From Methylococcus sp. UBA6136 (GTDB lineage Bacteria > Pseudomonadota > Gammaproteobacteria > Methylococcales > Methylococcaceae): a stretch of DNA of 46,422 bases. Position 1 is the first letter of the stretch; every line of letters begins with the position of its first letter. Under the pieces are notes generated by a model. It made no database searches. It was not told the origin of the DNA and saw nothing but the letters and a program-made list of their open reading frames with translations. The position numbers and the translations under genes are program-made. Below, piece after piece: positions 32,727-41,713 of the stretch. The stretch lies in NCBI GenBank assembly GCA_002423305.1, contig DIVI01000054.1, positions 15,937 to 62,358 of the forward strand, read 5' to 3'.

Positions 32727-34361
32727 ATGCAGATAAAAACGATAAAAACGCATCCCTACACAGATCAAAAACCCGGCACCTCGGGCCTGCGCAAGAAGGT
32801 CAAGGTCGTTCTCCAGCCGCATTACCTCGAGAATTTCGTGCAGTCCGTGTTTGATGCGCTTGGCGACACAAGTGGCATCACGCTGGTGTTGGGTGGAGAC
32901 GGGCGCTACTACAACCGAAAGGCCGCGCAGATCATCATCAAGATGGCTGCGGCGAACGGGGTGGGCCGACTTCTGGTGGGCCAAGGAGCGCTCCTCTCCA
33001 CGCCGGCGGCTTCCTGTCTGATTCGAAAATACGGCGCCCAGGGTGGCTTCATCCTCTCGGCCAGTCACAATCCCGGTGGGCCTGATGAGGACTTCGGGAT
33101 CAAGTTCAACGCAGCTAATGGGGGCCCCGCGCCGGAGAGCCTGACCAACGCGATCTTCGCCAGAACCCTGGAAATCAACCAGTTCCATATCGCCGAAGCC
33201 GCTGATGTGAATCTCGATGCCCCAGGCGATTACCCGCTCGGCACCATGACCGTTCAGGTGCTGGATTCCGTCACCGACTACGCAGAACTGATGGAGCAAA
33301 TTTTCGATTTCGGCCTAATCGAGTCATCGCTGAAGTCTGGCCGTCTCTCGATCTGCTTCGATGCCATGCATGCCATTACCGGTCCTTATGCGCAACGCAT
33401 TCTGGTCGAGCGTCTCGGTGCGAGTCCGGATTCGGTGATGAACGCGGTTCCCCGGGAAGACTTTGGCGGCGGCCATCCCGATCCCAATCTGGTCCATGCT
33501 CATGAACTGGCCGAACGTATGTACGCCCCCGGCGCGCCGGCCCTCGGCGCGGCCTCGGACGGCGACGGCGACCGCAACATGATCATGGGCGATCACTTCT
33601 TCGTTACGCCCAGCGACAGTCTCGCCGTGCTGGCCGCCAACCTCCATCTCCTGCCGGCCTATCGGGCCGGACTCAAGGGCGTCGCCCGCTCCATGCCTAC
33701 TAGCCAGGCCGCGGATCGTGTCGCCAAGGCGCTGGGTATCGGGTGCTACGAAACGCCGACCGGCTGGAAGTTCTTCGGCAACCTCCTCGACGACGGCAAG
33801 ATTACCCTCTGCGGCGAGGAAAGCTTTGGTACCGGTTCCGACCACGTCCGCGAAAAGGACGGACTCTGGGCCGTGCTGGCCTGGTTGAACCTGCTCGCCG
33901 TTCGCAAGCAATCCGTGGCCGACATCGTCCGCGAGCATTGGGCCCAATACGGCCGGGATTACTACTCCCGTCATGATTACGAAGGCATGCCGCTGGCCAT
34001 CGGCGATGGCATCATGGCCCACTTGCGCGAACAACTGAGTGGTTTGGTGGGTAAGGGGTTTGTCGGCAGTCAGGTTAGCGTGGCGGATGACTTTAGCTAC
34101 ACCGATCCGGTCGATGGCAGCGTCAGCCCCAACCAAGGGATTCGGATCATCTTCGAAAATGGTTCCCGCATCGTCTTCCGCCTGTCCGGCACCGGCACCG
34201 AAGGCGCCACGCTCCGCATCTATTTGGAGCGCTACGAACCGGACGCCACCCAGCACGGCCACGATCCGCAAGAGGCGCTCAAGGATTTGATCGAACTCGC
34301 CGAGCAACTCGGTGAAGTCAGAAACCGTTCAGGCATGGCCGCGCCAACGGTGATTACCTAA
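32727..34361 (+). CDS. pgm: Phosphoglucomutase (alpha-D-glucose-1,6-bisphosphate dependent)
   Basis: Interconverts glucose 1-phosphate and glucose 6-phosphate, linking glycogen and nucleotide-sugar synthesis to glycolysis. The 544-aa product begins with the typical KTHPYTDQKPGTSGLRKKVK. The phosphoserine loop is ILSASHNPGGPDEDFGIKFN, with Ser113 as the phosphorylated residue. The metal loop is AASDGDGDRNMIMG, the sugar-binding loop GEESFGTGSDHVREKDG, and the phosphate-binding loop near the end IVFRLSGTGTEGATLRIYLE. Length and motifs fit the large Pgm subfamily. The middle of the gene is strikingly GC-rich at third codon positions compared with its neighbours. It stands alone between the lipoprotein gene and the convergent rsmA. 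Confidence 0.97.
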   Translation: MQIKTIKTHPYTDQKPGTSGLRKKVKVVLQPHYLENFVQSVFDALGDTSGITLVLGGDGRYYNRKAAQIIIKMAAANGVGRLLVGQGALLSTPAASCLIRKYGAQGGFILSASHNPGGPDEDFGIKFNAANGGPAPESLTNAIFARTLEINQFHIAEAADVNLDAPGDYPLGTMTVQVLDSVTDYAELMEQIFDFGLIESSLKSGRLSICFDAMHAITGPYAQRILVERLGASPDSVMNAVPREDFGGGHPDPNLVHAHELAERMYAPGAPALGAASDGDGDRNMIMGDHFFVTPSDSLAVLAANLHLLPAYRAGLKGVARSMPTSQAADRVAKALGIGCYETPTGWKFFGNLLDDGKITLCGEESFGTGSDHVREKDGLWAVLAWLNLLAVRKQSVADIVREHWAQYGRDYYSRHDYEGMPLAIGDGIMAHLREQLSGLVGKGFVGSQVSVADDFSYTDPVDGSVSPNQGIRIIFENGSRIVFRLSGTGTEGATLRIYLERYEPDATQHGHDPQEALKDLIELAEQLGEVRNRSGMAAPTVIT

Positions 34362-34409
34362 AGTTTGCTGGATAAATGTGCGGTGGTTGGCTGGGCAGGA
34401 GCGACGCGT

Positions 34410-34472
34410 AAACCCATCACCCCCTCGCCGGGTTTCCGCTATCGCTGCTACCCAGCCCACGGGCTACGGGCT
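34410..34472. repeat. Possible dispersed intergenic repeat with two small hairpins
   Basis: In the gap between the convergent pgm and rsmA, AAACCC (34410-34415) faces GGGTTT (34430-34435). AGCCCACGGGCT (34454-34465) forms a second hairpin, with GGGCT repeated at 34468-34472. From memory, the text around CCGCTATCGCTGCTACCC resembles a widespread intergenic repeat of proteobacteria that contains GGGTTTCGCTATCGCTCTAC. No second copy is present in this window, so the assignment is tentative. Confidence 0.35.
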
Positions 34473-34523
34473 GTCTGAACTTGGAGCTCTCTACTTGTTC
34501 TGCGAATACGCCGTGATGTCACC

Positions 34524-35300
34524 TCATTTGGCAGGCAGCCGCTTGGCCAACTGAGCGTACTGCTGCAGGCTAAGGGTCTCGGCGCGGGCTGTGGGGTCAA
34601 TGCCGGCGTCCATGAGCTGAGCTTCATCAAATAGGCTCTTTAACGCATTCCGCAGCGTCTTGCGGCGTTGGGAAAAGGCAGTGGCCACGACCTTGCCAAG
34701 TGCGGCGGGGCTGGCGTCCACGGGAGGTTCTGCGTGCGGAATCAGTCGCACGATGGCGGATGTCACCTTGGGCGGTGGATAAAAGCTTTCGGGGTAAACC
34801 TCGAAGAGTTTTTCGGCCCGGCAGTAGTATTGGGCCATGATTCCCAGTCGGCCATAGTCCGCATCGCCCGCCTCGGCGCACAGTCGATCGATCACTTCCT
34901 TCTGCAACATGAAATGCATGTCTTCGATGATCCCGGTGTGGGCGAAGAGATGAAACAGCAGGGGCGTGGAGATGTTGTAGGGGAGGTTGCCGACGATGCG
35001 CTGCTTTTCTCCGTGGGTGAGGGTGTGAAAATCGAATTTCAGTGCATCGGCCTGATGCAGATTGAACTGCGGTGAATTTTCAAAGCGGCGCTTGAGGATG
35101 GTGGCCAGATCGCGGTCGATTTCGACGGCGTCCAGGGGAATCCCGCTTTTCAGGAAGGCGGCCGTCATCGCGCCTTCGCCGGGGCCGATTTCGACCAGAT
35201 GGTCCCCTGCACGGGGGTTCACTGCCGCAACGATGCGGTGCACCACGGTATCGTCGCGGAGGAAATTCTGGCCAAAGCGCTTACGCGGGGTGTGATTCAT
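34524..35300 (-). CDS. rsmA: 16S rRNA dimethyladenosine transferase
   Basis: RsmA (KsgA) dimethylates A1518 and A1519 of 16S rRNA late in 30S assembly. The 258-aa product starts with the typical KRFGQNFLRD. SAM-binding motif I is VEIGPGEGAMTAAFL, motif IV is IVGNLPYNISTPLLFHLF, and the acceptor-side VTSAIVRLIPH is present. The C-terminal helical domain (FSQRRKTLRNALKSLF) is complete. It is the last gene of the lptD-surA-pdxA-rsmA run and begins 20 nt after the pdxA stop. The same order is found in E. coli and Pseudomonas. Confidence 0.97.
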   Translation of the reverse strand: MNHTPRKRFGQNFLRDDTVVHRIVAAVNPRAGDHLVEIGPGEGAMTAAFLKSGIPLDAVEIDRDLATILKRRFENSPQFNLHQADALKFDFHTLTHGEKQRIVGNLPYNISTPLLFHLFAHTGIIEDMHFMLQKEVIDRLCAEAGDADYGRLGIMAQYYCRAEKLFEVYPESFYPPPKVTSAIVRLIPHAEPPVDASPAALGKVVATAFSQRRKTLRNALKSLFDEAQLMDAGIDPTARAETLSLQQYAQLAKRLPAK

Positions 35301-35320
35301 TAGGGCAGTTTCAAGTGTGT

Positions 35321-36307
35321 TCAGTGTCGCGAGCGGCGAACCAGGTCGATGGCGGCGTCGATGGCAGCCAGCAGGCTGCCAGGGTCGGCTTTTCCCGTTC
35401 CCGCCAGTTCCAGTGCGGTGCCGTGATCGACCGAGGTGCGGATGATGGGCAGGCCGAGGGTGATGTTGACCGCTCGACCAAAGCCCAGATGCTTGAGAAC
35501 CGGGAGACCCTGGTCGTGATACATCGCCAGCACGGCATCCGCCTCGGCCAGCATGGGCGGCAGAAACAGGGTATCGGCCGGCAGCGGTCCGACGAGGTTC
35601 AAGCCTTCTTGCCGCAGGACGTCCAGAGTTGGGGCTATGACCTCGATTTCCTCCCGGCCAAGATATCCGCTCTCGCCGGCGTGAGGGTTCAACCCGGCCA
35701 CCAGGATGCGTGGGTGGGGGATGCTGAAGCGCTTAACCAGGTCGTGATGCAGGATGCGCAGGGTCTTCTTAAGGCGCTCAGGCGTGATGCTCTGACTGAC
35801 CTGGGTAAGGGGCAGGTGGGTGGTGGTCAACGCAACACGCAGCCCCGGCGCCGTCAGTAGCATGACGGGTTCTCCGCCCGTCAGGCCCGCAATGTATTCG
35901 GTGTGACCGGAGAAGGGGATGCCGGCCTGATTGATGCTGGCCTTGTTGATGGGGGCGGTCACCATGGCATCGAACTGTCCCGCAAGGCAGGCCTCAGTCG
36001 CGGCACGGAGGGTCTTCAGGACGTAATCCGCGTTGACGCAAGACAGGTGCCCGGAAGTGGTGTCTGCAGCCGCGGCCACGGGCCAGACATGAAGGCGCCC
36101 CGGCGAGTGGGGCAAGGCCTTGGCCGAGTCTGGGTACCAGGTCACCAGTTCGATGTCCAGGCCGAGCTCCTCTGCCCGGCGGGATAGCAGGTCAGGGTCG
36201 CCCGCGATCACCAGCTCGCAGAAGAGACTTTGACTTGCGACCTGAAGGCACAGGTCAGGCCCAATCCCCGCTGGCTCTCCCGTGGTCAAAACCAGCCGGG
36301 GGATCAT
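35321..36307 (-). CDS. pdxA: 4-hydroxythreonine-4-phosphate dehydrogenase
   Basis: Oxidises 4-phosphohydroxy-L-threonine in the DXP-dependent pathway of pyridoxal phosphate synthesis. The 328-aa product has the usual length. It shows LTTGEPAGIGPDL at the N-terminus, TAPINKASINQAGIPFSGHT with one of the metal-binding histidines, TTHLPLTQV, and MYHDQGLPVLKHLGFGRAVN with the others. The start ATG overlaps the surA stop by 4 nt, so the two are translationally coupled. Its neighbours surA and rsmA are the standard ones. Confidence 0.97.
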   Translation of the reverse strand: MIPRLVLTTGEPAGIGPDLCLQVASQSLFCELVIAGDPDLLSRRAEELGLDIELVTWYPDSAKALPHSPGRLHVWPVAAAADTTSGHLSCVNADYVLKTLRAATEACLAGQFDAMVTAPINKASINQAGIPFSGHTEYIAGLTGGEPVMLLTAPGLRVALTTTHLPLTQVSQSITPERLKKTLRILHHDLVKRFSIPHPRILVAGLNPHAGESGYLGREEIEVIAPTLDVLRQEGLNLVGPLPADTLFLPPMLAEADAVLAMYHDQGLPVLKHLGFGRAVNITLGLPIIRTSVDHGTALELAGTGKADPGSLLAAIDAAIDLVRRSRH

Positions 36308-37665
36308 GGGTTGGCTTTGCCGGCCTCGGCGGGAGCGCCCTCAGGCATCAGTTCGGGGACGCGAATTTCAACATAGGCTTCGTCTCGGATACGGCGGAGC
36401 CAAAGTTCGGTTTCCTCTTCGACCTTGCGCTTGAATATCTCGTCCTGAGCCTGTTTCTTCAGTAGCTCATTGGTGTCGTCGGATTCCTGGCGTTCTAGCA
36501 CCTGTATGAGGTGCCAGCCAAACTGGCTCTGGGTAGGTTCGCTGAGCTCATTGGGTTTCAGGTCATTCATGGCCTGTTCGAATTCGGGGACCAGGGCGCC
36601 AGGGGCGACAAAGCCCAGGTCGCCGCCTTTCACGGCTGATCCCTTGTCATCAGAATTGCCACGGGCCAGGTCAGCAAAATCATCGCCCGCCTCAATTCGG
36701 GTCTTGATGGTTTCGAGCTTTTTTCGGGCATCGTCATTCGTCATGACTTCATTGGGCTTCAGCAGTATGTGTCTGACGCGGGTTTTGGTGATGCTCTCCA
36801 CATCACCCCCCCGTTGATCCATCAGCTTGATGATATGAAAGCCGCTAGGGCTCCGGATGGGGCCTTCTATTGAGCCCTTTTTCATCTTCGGGACGGCATC
36901 GGCGTAAATGGTGGGCAGTTCGCTGAGCTTGCGCCAGCCAAGATCACCCCCCTTGAGTGCCTCGGAGGCATCGGATGAGCTAAGGGATACCTGACGAAAA
37001 TCGGCCCCCTTGCTGAGCTCGGCAATGAGTTTTTCGGCCTTCTCCCGGGCGGCCTGGACGGTCTCAGGTGTTGCGCCTTGGGGTGTACCGATGAGGATTT
37101 GACCCAACTGGTACTCGACATTGGGGTTAGCGCCGGCCTTGAGTCGGGCCTCCATCCAGTTCTGAACCTCGCGGTCGCTGATCTTGATCTGACTGTTGAC
37201 CTGACCGCTGCGCAGCCGCTGTTGGGCGAGCTCACCTCTGATCTGCTCGAGAAAGTCCAGATACTCGATGCCCTCGGCTCGGAGCGAACTGCGTAGATCT
37301 TCCGGTGACATGTTGTTCTTCTGCGCAATCTGCTGGATGGTCTGACGCAGGGTTTCATCATCGACACGCAGACCTGATTTTTCAGCCATGCTGATTTGGA
37401 TTTTTTCCAGGATCAGCCGATCGAGGACCTGTCGGGCCAGTGCCAGCTCGGAGGGGGGCAAGGTTCCACTCTGGGACAGTCCTTGCCGGATAAGGGCAAT
37501 TTTTTTCTGAAGTTCGCTCTCCAGAATGACATCGTCCTCGACCACGGCCACAATACGGTCGACCCCTTCAGCCAGCGACAGAGAGGGAAACAGCAGTGTA
37601 ATCAGCAGGCTGAGCAACGGGCCTGATTTTGCAAAGTGGGTCAAAGCAGTGTGTTGGTTGCTCAT
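36304..37665 (-). CDS. surA: Periplasmic chaperone and peptidyl-prolyl isomerase SurA
   Basis: Carries unfolded outer-membrane proteins across the periplasm; LptD, encoded just upstream, is a known client. The 453-aa product has a signal peptide (LLSLLITLLFPSLSLAEG), a SurA N-domain (VDRIVAVVEDDVILESELQK), and two parvulin domains: the first near VEYQLGQILIGTPQG, the second near VRHILLKPNEVMTNDDA with GGDLGFVAPGALVPEFEQAM. I chose the ATG at 37663-37665, because the longer frame would add 23 residues overlapping lptD and would bury the signal peptide. The start is 13 nt after the lptD stop. Confidence 0.95.
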   Translation of the reverse strand: MSNQHTALTHFAKSGPLLSLLITLLFPSLSLAEGVDRIVAVVEDDVILESELQKKIALIRQGLSQSGTLPPSELALARQVLDRLILEKIQISMAEKSGLRVDDETLRQTIQQIAQKNNMSPEDLRSSLRAEGIEYLDFLEQIRGELAQQRLRSGQVNSQIKISDREVQNWMEARLKAGANPNVEYQLGQILIGTPQGATPETVQAAREKAEKLIAELSKGADFRQVSLSSSDASEALKGGDLGWRKLSELPTIYADAVPKMKKGSIEGPIRSPSGFHIIKLMDQRGGDVESITKTRVRHILLKPNEVMTNDDARKKLETIKTRIEAGDDFADLARGNSDDKGSAVKGGDLGFVAPGALVPEFEQAMNDLKPNELSEPTQSQFGWHLIQVLERQESDDTNELLKKQAQDEIFKRKVEEETELWLRRIRDEAYVEIRVPELMPEGAPAEAGKANP

Positions 37666-37678
37666 GTCCAGTATGGTC

Positions 37679-40534
37679 TTAATAGTCTCTGAATCGGTAT
37701 CCGGTAATGCTTCTCTCGAGGAATTTATCCACATCTTCGTTCAGTGTGGTCAGGCCCTTGAGTTCGATCTGCAGGAACACGGCGTTGTTGGATTGGGCGG
37801 TCCCATCAGGGTTGATGGTGTTGAGGTAGCGGCGACCAATCAGGGCGAAGCGCCAGCAGCAGGTTTCCCGCTCGAAACCGGCAAAGCTCTCAGTGGTGAC
37901 GTTGTCAAGAAACGAATACTGCCAGCGTCCGATGGCGTACCAACCCGCCAGGATGGGCAGTCGCATTGAGACGTCGGTCAGGTCAAGACAGCCCGAACTG
38001 TTGGTGTAGTAATTCTGGCCTGTCCATGAGGGCGCGCAGTTGTTCGTATACTGGTTTCGGCGGTAACGATACGCCAGATTAAGAATGTGATTTTGCTTGT
38101 TGTTGTACTGAAGTCCAACCTGGCCACGATCGATCTGATTGAAGGAGGGGTTGTATTGCCCGGCGGTGTAGACCGACCAGTTGTCGGTGATGGCGCCGTA
38201 AAGATCTCCCACAATGTTGGAGAAGCTTTGTTTGTAGGTATCGGGCGCCAGTCCTGCGGGGGTCACCTCTCGATTGGAGAAGTAGGCGATGTTGCCAAGG
38301 GTAGCCCGAATTCGCTCGATACCTGTTTCATGATCGATCAGTCTCGAGGTCACAGCAGCCGTGAGGTCGTTGGCGTCACCGATGCGGTCATAACCCGCAA
38401 ACCGATTCTCACGGAAGAGCTGGTAGTAAGTGAAGTCGTAGCTGGTGGTATCAAATACCGGAATGTTTTGCTGGTTCACGGTTGGGATGTATACGTAGAA
38501 CAGCCTTGGTTCAATGGTGTGCTGCATCGGCGTATCACCGATTTCGAGATCCCGATCAAAATAGGTTCCGCTATCCAGCGACAGAATCGGCGTCGTAAAA
38601 GTTTGACTGGTATTGCCGTTGGTGTTGACGCCCAGGTTCTGCTGCAACTGTCCCCAATATTCTGTGTTCTGCAGGGAGTATTGGTTGAAAGCCATGGTTG
38701 CGCTGGGACGAATGAATCCGGCGCTAGTCTCCATCGGGTAAGTCAGCTTGGGCCGAATGAGGAAGCGCTGGCCCGTGGTCATCTCGTTGCTGTCGGCCTG
38801 GATATACGAGACCTGAGTCTGGTTGCTCAACATGAGGCCGGTGTCGGCGAGGTTTTCGCCGAAGCTGTGTTCGATCTTTGGAAGGTAGAAGTAGGGATAC
38901 TGATTTTTCGGGACGCTCGGGTCGATGGTCTGGAAATAGTTGGCCATGCCGGTGATCGGGCCCCAGGGGCTGGTGTAATTCACCATGGCCACACTGGGAA
39001 TGTTGAGGTAATTGACCGTGTTGAGCGCCGATCCCAGTTGATTCAGGTAGTTGTAATCCGATACCCAGTTGGCATCGACATGAGCTGTCACGTGCTCGCT
39101 GAAGCGGGTGTCGTCCAGAAAGCTCACCTGACCGCGCGTGGTTTTGGTTTCATCGTCGTAAGGCAGGATATCGCCTGAAAGCCGGGCCCTGGAGGTCTCG
39201 TCGATGTAGCGCAGTTCGTTACGCAGCATGAAGCCACGCTTGGTCAGGTAGCGGGGCTGGGCCGTATAGTCATAGTTGGGTGCCAGGTTGAAGTAGTAGG
39301 GAATCGAAAAGTCGGCACCACTGACCTGGGTCACCCCGACGTTGGGGCTCAGAAATCCCGATGAGCGCCGTTTGTCGGTCGGGAAATCCATGTAGGGGGT
39401 GTAGAGGAATGGAACGTCCATGAACTCAAACCAAGCGTCCTGTGCGCTGCCCCGCCCCGTTTCCTTATTAATCTTGACCTTGGATGCGTGAAGGATCCAG
39501 TCCTGGTTGCCGGTAGGGCAAGTCGTGTAGCTGAAGTTCTCATACCGCGACAGGGTATTGCTGTCGATGTTGGTCAGTCGGGAGGTGCCGCGTCCCGGTA
39601 CGGCGGGCAGGATGAACTGGCTGTTGCGGAACACGCCGCGACCCGCTTCGCCATCCATGAAGCCGGAATCGCTCGACAGGATGAACCCCTTGTCCTGATA
39701 GGTGACGTTGCCGTGCACATTCACGGCATTGGTCTTGAGGTTGCGGGTGATGTAATCACCCCACAGTTTCTGATCCGCCTTGACCATTTCGGCCGAGCCG
39801 GTGAAGTTGGTCACTTCGTTATCGACCAACTCGAAATAATCGGAATCGATGTCGATGGGTGCCTTCTCCCGGGCCAGTTTTTCCTCGGGCGTCAAGATAA
39901 ACTCTGCCAGCGGCGGCGGCGCCTTTTTGCCGACCTTGGGCGCACAACTGCGTTGCCAGGGACTCACGGGCAAGCGCCCCAACATGTTCTCGAAGCGATC
40001 CTCGTCCTCTCGTGTGATGGTGTTGGATTCCGCCCAGTTTTCCGTGGATTCGCCTTCTTCGCTAACGACATGCGCCAGGCCGCGCGGGTCACGGCCACTC
40101 AGCGAGCAGACCCAATTCCGGTCTGGGCCTTCGTCCAGGTTGGGGGTGCAGTTCCATCCGGAGACCTTTGCCTTCTCAGGGTCCCCTTTGGGTTGTGGCG
40201 GTTGGAATGGCGCCTTGCTGTTCAAAAGTTGTGGCTGGTCTTCGGGGCCTGATGCCTCATCCATGTCGTCGCGGGTGGTCGCTTGCGGATCTGAAGGATC
40301 TTCGCCGAGCTCCACTTCTCTCTCCGTAGCGCCGCCTGACCCTGACAACGGCGTTTTTGAGCCGCATACCCAGTGGCCGCCTCGATCATCCCGAGCGCAA
40401 TCCCAGTCATTCGCTCCTCCCGGAGACAGTGAAGGGTAAACGCTGAAGCAAATGGCCACTAGCCAAAATCCAATCCGGTAACCGGCGGGAGGCATGAGGC
40501 GCTCAGCTAATGGCGTATGTCTGAAAACCGGCAT
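37679..40534 (-). CDS. lptD: LPS-assembly outer-membrane protein LptD
   Basis: Outer-membrane barrel that, with LptE, inserts lipopolysaccharide into the outer leaflet. The 951-aa product is longer than E. coli LptD (784). A signal-like hydrophobic segment lies at residues 20-40. Residues 41-210 are an acidic, Pro-rich extension with two similar Cys motifs: DWDC...HWVC (43-57) and GWNC...NWVC (126-143). The OstA-type periplasmic domain starts near DSDYFELVDNEVTNFTGSAE. The long barrel follows, with the adjacent cysteines of the LptD disulfide network near the C-terminus (RETCCWRFALIGRRY) and a terminal motif ending in RDY. It heads the run lptD-surA-pdxA-rsmA and is divergent from amgK. Confidence 0.95.
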   Translation of the reverse strand: MPVFRHTPLAERLMPPAGYRIGFWLVAICFSVYPSLSPGGANDWDCARDDRGGHWVCGSKTPLSGSGGATEREVELGEDPSDPQATTRDDMDEASGPEDQPQLLNSKAPFQPPQPKGDPEKAKVSGWNCTPNLDEGPDRNWVCSLSGRDPRGLAHVVSEEGESTENWAESNTITREDEDRFENMLGRLPVSPWQRSCAPKVGKKAPPPLAEFILTPEEKLAREKAPIDIDSDYFELVDNEVTNFTGSAEMVKADQKLWGDYITRNLKTNAVNVHGNVTYQDKGFILSSDSGFMDGEAGRGVFRNSQFILPAVPGRGTSRLTNIDSNTLSRYENFSYTTCPTGNQDWILHASKVKINKETGRGSAQDAWFEFMDVPFLYTPYMDFPTDKRRSSGFLSPNVGVTQVSGADFSIPYYFNLAPNYDYTAQPRYLTKRGFMLRNELRYIDETSRARLSGDILPYDDETKTTRGQVSFLDDTRFSEHVTAHVDANWVSDYNYLNQLGSALNTVNYLNIPSVAMVNYTSPWGPITGMANYFQTIDPSVPKNQYPYFYLPKIEHSFGENLADTGLMLSNQTQVSYIQADSNEMTTGQRFLIRPKLTYPMETSAGFIRPSATMAFNQYSLQNTEYWGQLQQNLGVNTNGNTSQTFTTPILSLDSGTYFDRDLEIGDTPMQHTIEPRLFYVYIPTVNQQNIPVFDTTSYDFTYYQLFRENRFAGYDRIGDANDLTAAVTSRLIDHETGIERIRATLGNIAYFSNREVTPAGLAPDTYKQSFSNIVGDLYGAITDNWSVYTAGQYNPSFNQIDRGQVGLQYNNKQNHILNLAYRYRRNQYTNNCAPSWTGQNYYTNSSGCLDLTDVSMRLPILAGWYAIGRWQYSFLDNVTTESFAGFERETCCWRFALIGRRYLNTINPDGTAQSNNAVFLQIELKGLTTLNEDVDKFLERSITGYRFRDY

Positions 40535-40644
40535 GCACCTTTCGTGAGTGGGTTGGTGAGGCGATCATGGGCGCGGGGCCGGTGAAGGCATGGTCGTCGG
40601 AAAGCGGTCTTTTATGTTGAAATATCCGATTTCGACTGGCCATT

Positions 40645-40669
40645 TTACCGAAAGCCATCACTTCGGTAA
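40645..40669 (+). promoter_or_regulatory. Perfect hairpin in the lptD-amgK divergent control region
   Basis: TTACCGAA (40645-40652) pairs perfectly with TTCGGTAA (40662-40669) around a 9-nt loop, followed by a T-rich stretch towards the amgK start. It lies about 30 nt before the amgK ATG and 110 nt before lptD. It could be an operator, or a leader hairpin of amgK. Confidence 0.35.
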
Positions 40670-40699
40670 GTGTTTTCTTCATCCTTTTTAACGTGTGAT

Positions 40700-41713
40700 A
40701 TGGATTCCACGGATACTCGTTACCAACAATTGCTGGATTGGCTGCGGACCGATTTGGGCCGACCGGTCGAATCGATTGCTCCCGCTTCTTCCGATGCCAG
40801 TTTCAGGCGTTACTTCCGGATTCATTCCGAGGGCCAGTCTCACATTGTCATGGACGCTCCGCCTCCCCAAGAGAATGTCAGACCTTTTGTTGCCGTGGCC
40901 GAGTTGCTTCGCGAGGCCGGCGTTCGGACGCCCAAGGTTCACGCGGTGGATGCGGATCGGGGGTTCGTGCTCTTGGGCGATTTCGGCAATCGCAATTACC
41001 TTGATGAGCTGGGTGATGATACTGCCGAATCGCTCTATGGCGATGCGATGGCTTCCCTGCTGGCTTTGCAGCAGGGTGCCGCGGCGGCTTCGGTGGACTT
41101 GCCGTCCTATGACGAGCGTTTGTTGCGAACGGAACTGGGAATATTCCGGGAATGGTTTCTGGAGCGGTGGCTTGGGCTGGCGCTTTCTGCCGAGGAGTCC
41201 GCGACGATCGATCAAGCCTGGGCAGCGCTGGTCTGGTCTGCCCTGGAGCAGCCTCGGGTCTGTGTGCATCGCGACTATCACTCTCGCAATCTCATGGTGA
41301 CCGATGGGGCCAATCCGGGCGTACTGGATTTTCAGGATGCGGTGGTGGGGCCGATAACCTACGATCTGGCCTCCCTGCTCAGGGACTGTTACATCGCTTG
41401 GCCGAAGGAGCGGGTTTACCTTTGGATGGAGTCCTACCAGAAGGCATTGCTGGCCGCTAAATTGCTGGAGGAATCCGATGCCCCCCGTTTTCGCCGCTGG
41501 TTTGACCTTATGGGCATGCAGCGGCACCTCAAGGCCGTCGGTATTTTTTCCCGACTGAACATTCGTGATGGCAAACCGGGTTATTTGAAGGATATTCCGC
41601 GAACACTGGCATATGTTACCGAGGTGGGGCGGGATTATCCGGAATTGGCTGGTTTCATGGCGTTTCTCGAATGCCGAGTGTTGCCGGGGCTGACCAGGGA
41701 GGCGCTGTCATGA
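40700..41713 (+). CDS. amgK: Anomeric N-acetylmuramate/N-acetylglucosamine kinase, AmgK-like phosphotransferase
   Basis: Phosphorylates MurNAc (and GlcNAc) at the anomeric carbon in the peptidoglycan salvage route described for Pseudomonas, which bypasses de novo UDP-MurNAc synthesis. The 337-aa product has the aminoglycoside-phosphotransferase fold: IVMDAPPPQENVRPFVAVAE in the N-lobe, the catalytic loop CVHRDYHSRNLMV and the metal site GVLDFQDAVVGPITYDLASL. I use the ATG at 40700 (MDSTDTRYQQLLDWL); a GTG at 40670 overlaps the hairpin. The murU start overlaps its stop by 4 nt, and the position beside lptD is the same as in Pseudomonas, which supports the assignment over a generic phosphotransferase. 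Confidence 0.9.
   Translation: MDSTDTRYQQLLDWLRTDLGRPVESIAPASSDASFRRYFRIHSEGQSHIVMDAPPPQENVRPFVAVAELLREAGVRTPKVHAVDADRGFVLLGDFGNRNYLDELGDDTAESLYGDAMASLLALQQGAAAASVDLPSYDERLLRTELGIFREWFLERWLGLALSAEESATIDQAWAALVWSALEQPRVCVHRDYHSRNLMVTDGANPGVLDFQDAVVGPITYDLASLLRDCYIAWPKERVYLWMESYQKALLAAKLLEESDAPRFRRWFDLMGMQRHLKAVGIFSRLNIRDGKPGYLKDIPRTLAYVTEVGRDYPELAGFMAFLECRVLPGLTREALS

Noticed and set aside
33324..34307. A 327-aa minus-strand frame opposite pgm
   Set aside because: Caused by the high third-position GC of pgm; the pgm frame has all catalytic loops.
38087..39178. A 363-aa plus-strand frame opposite lptD
   Set aside because: Antisense shadow of the LptD barrel; no recognisable motif, signal or ribosome binding site.
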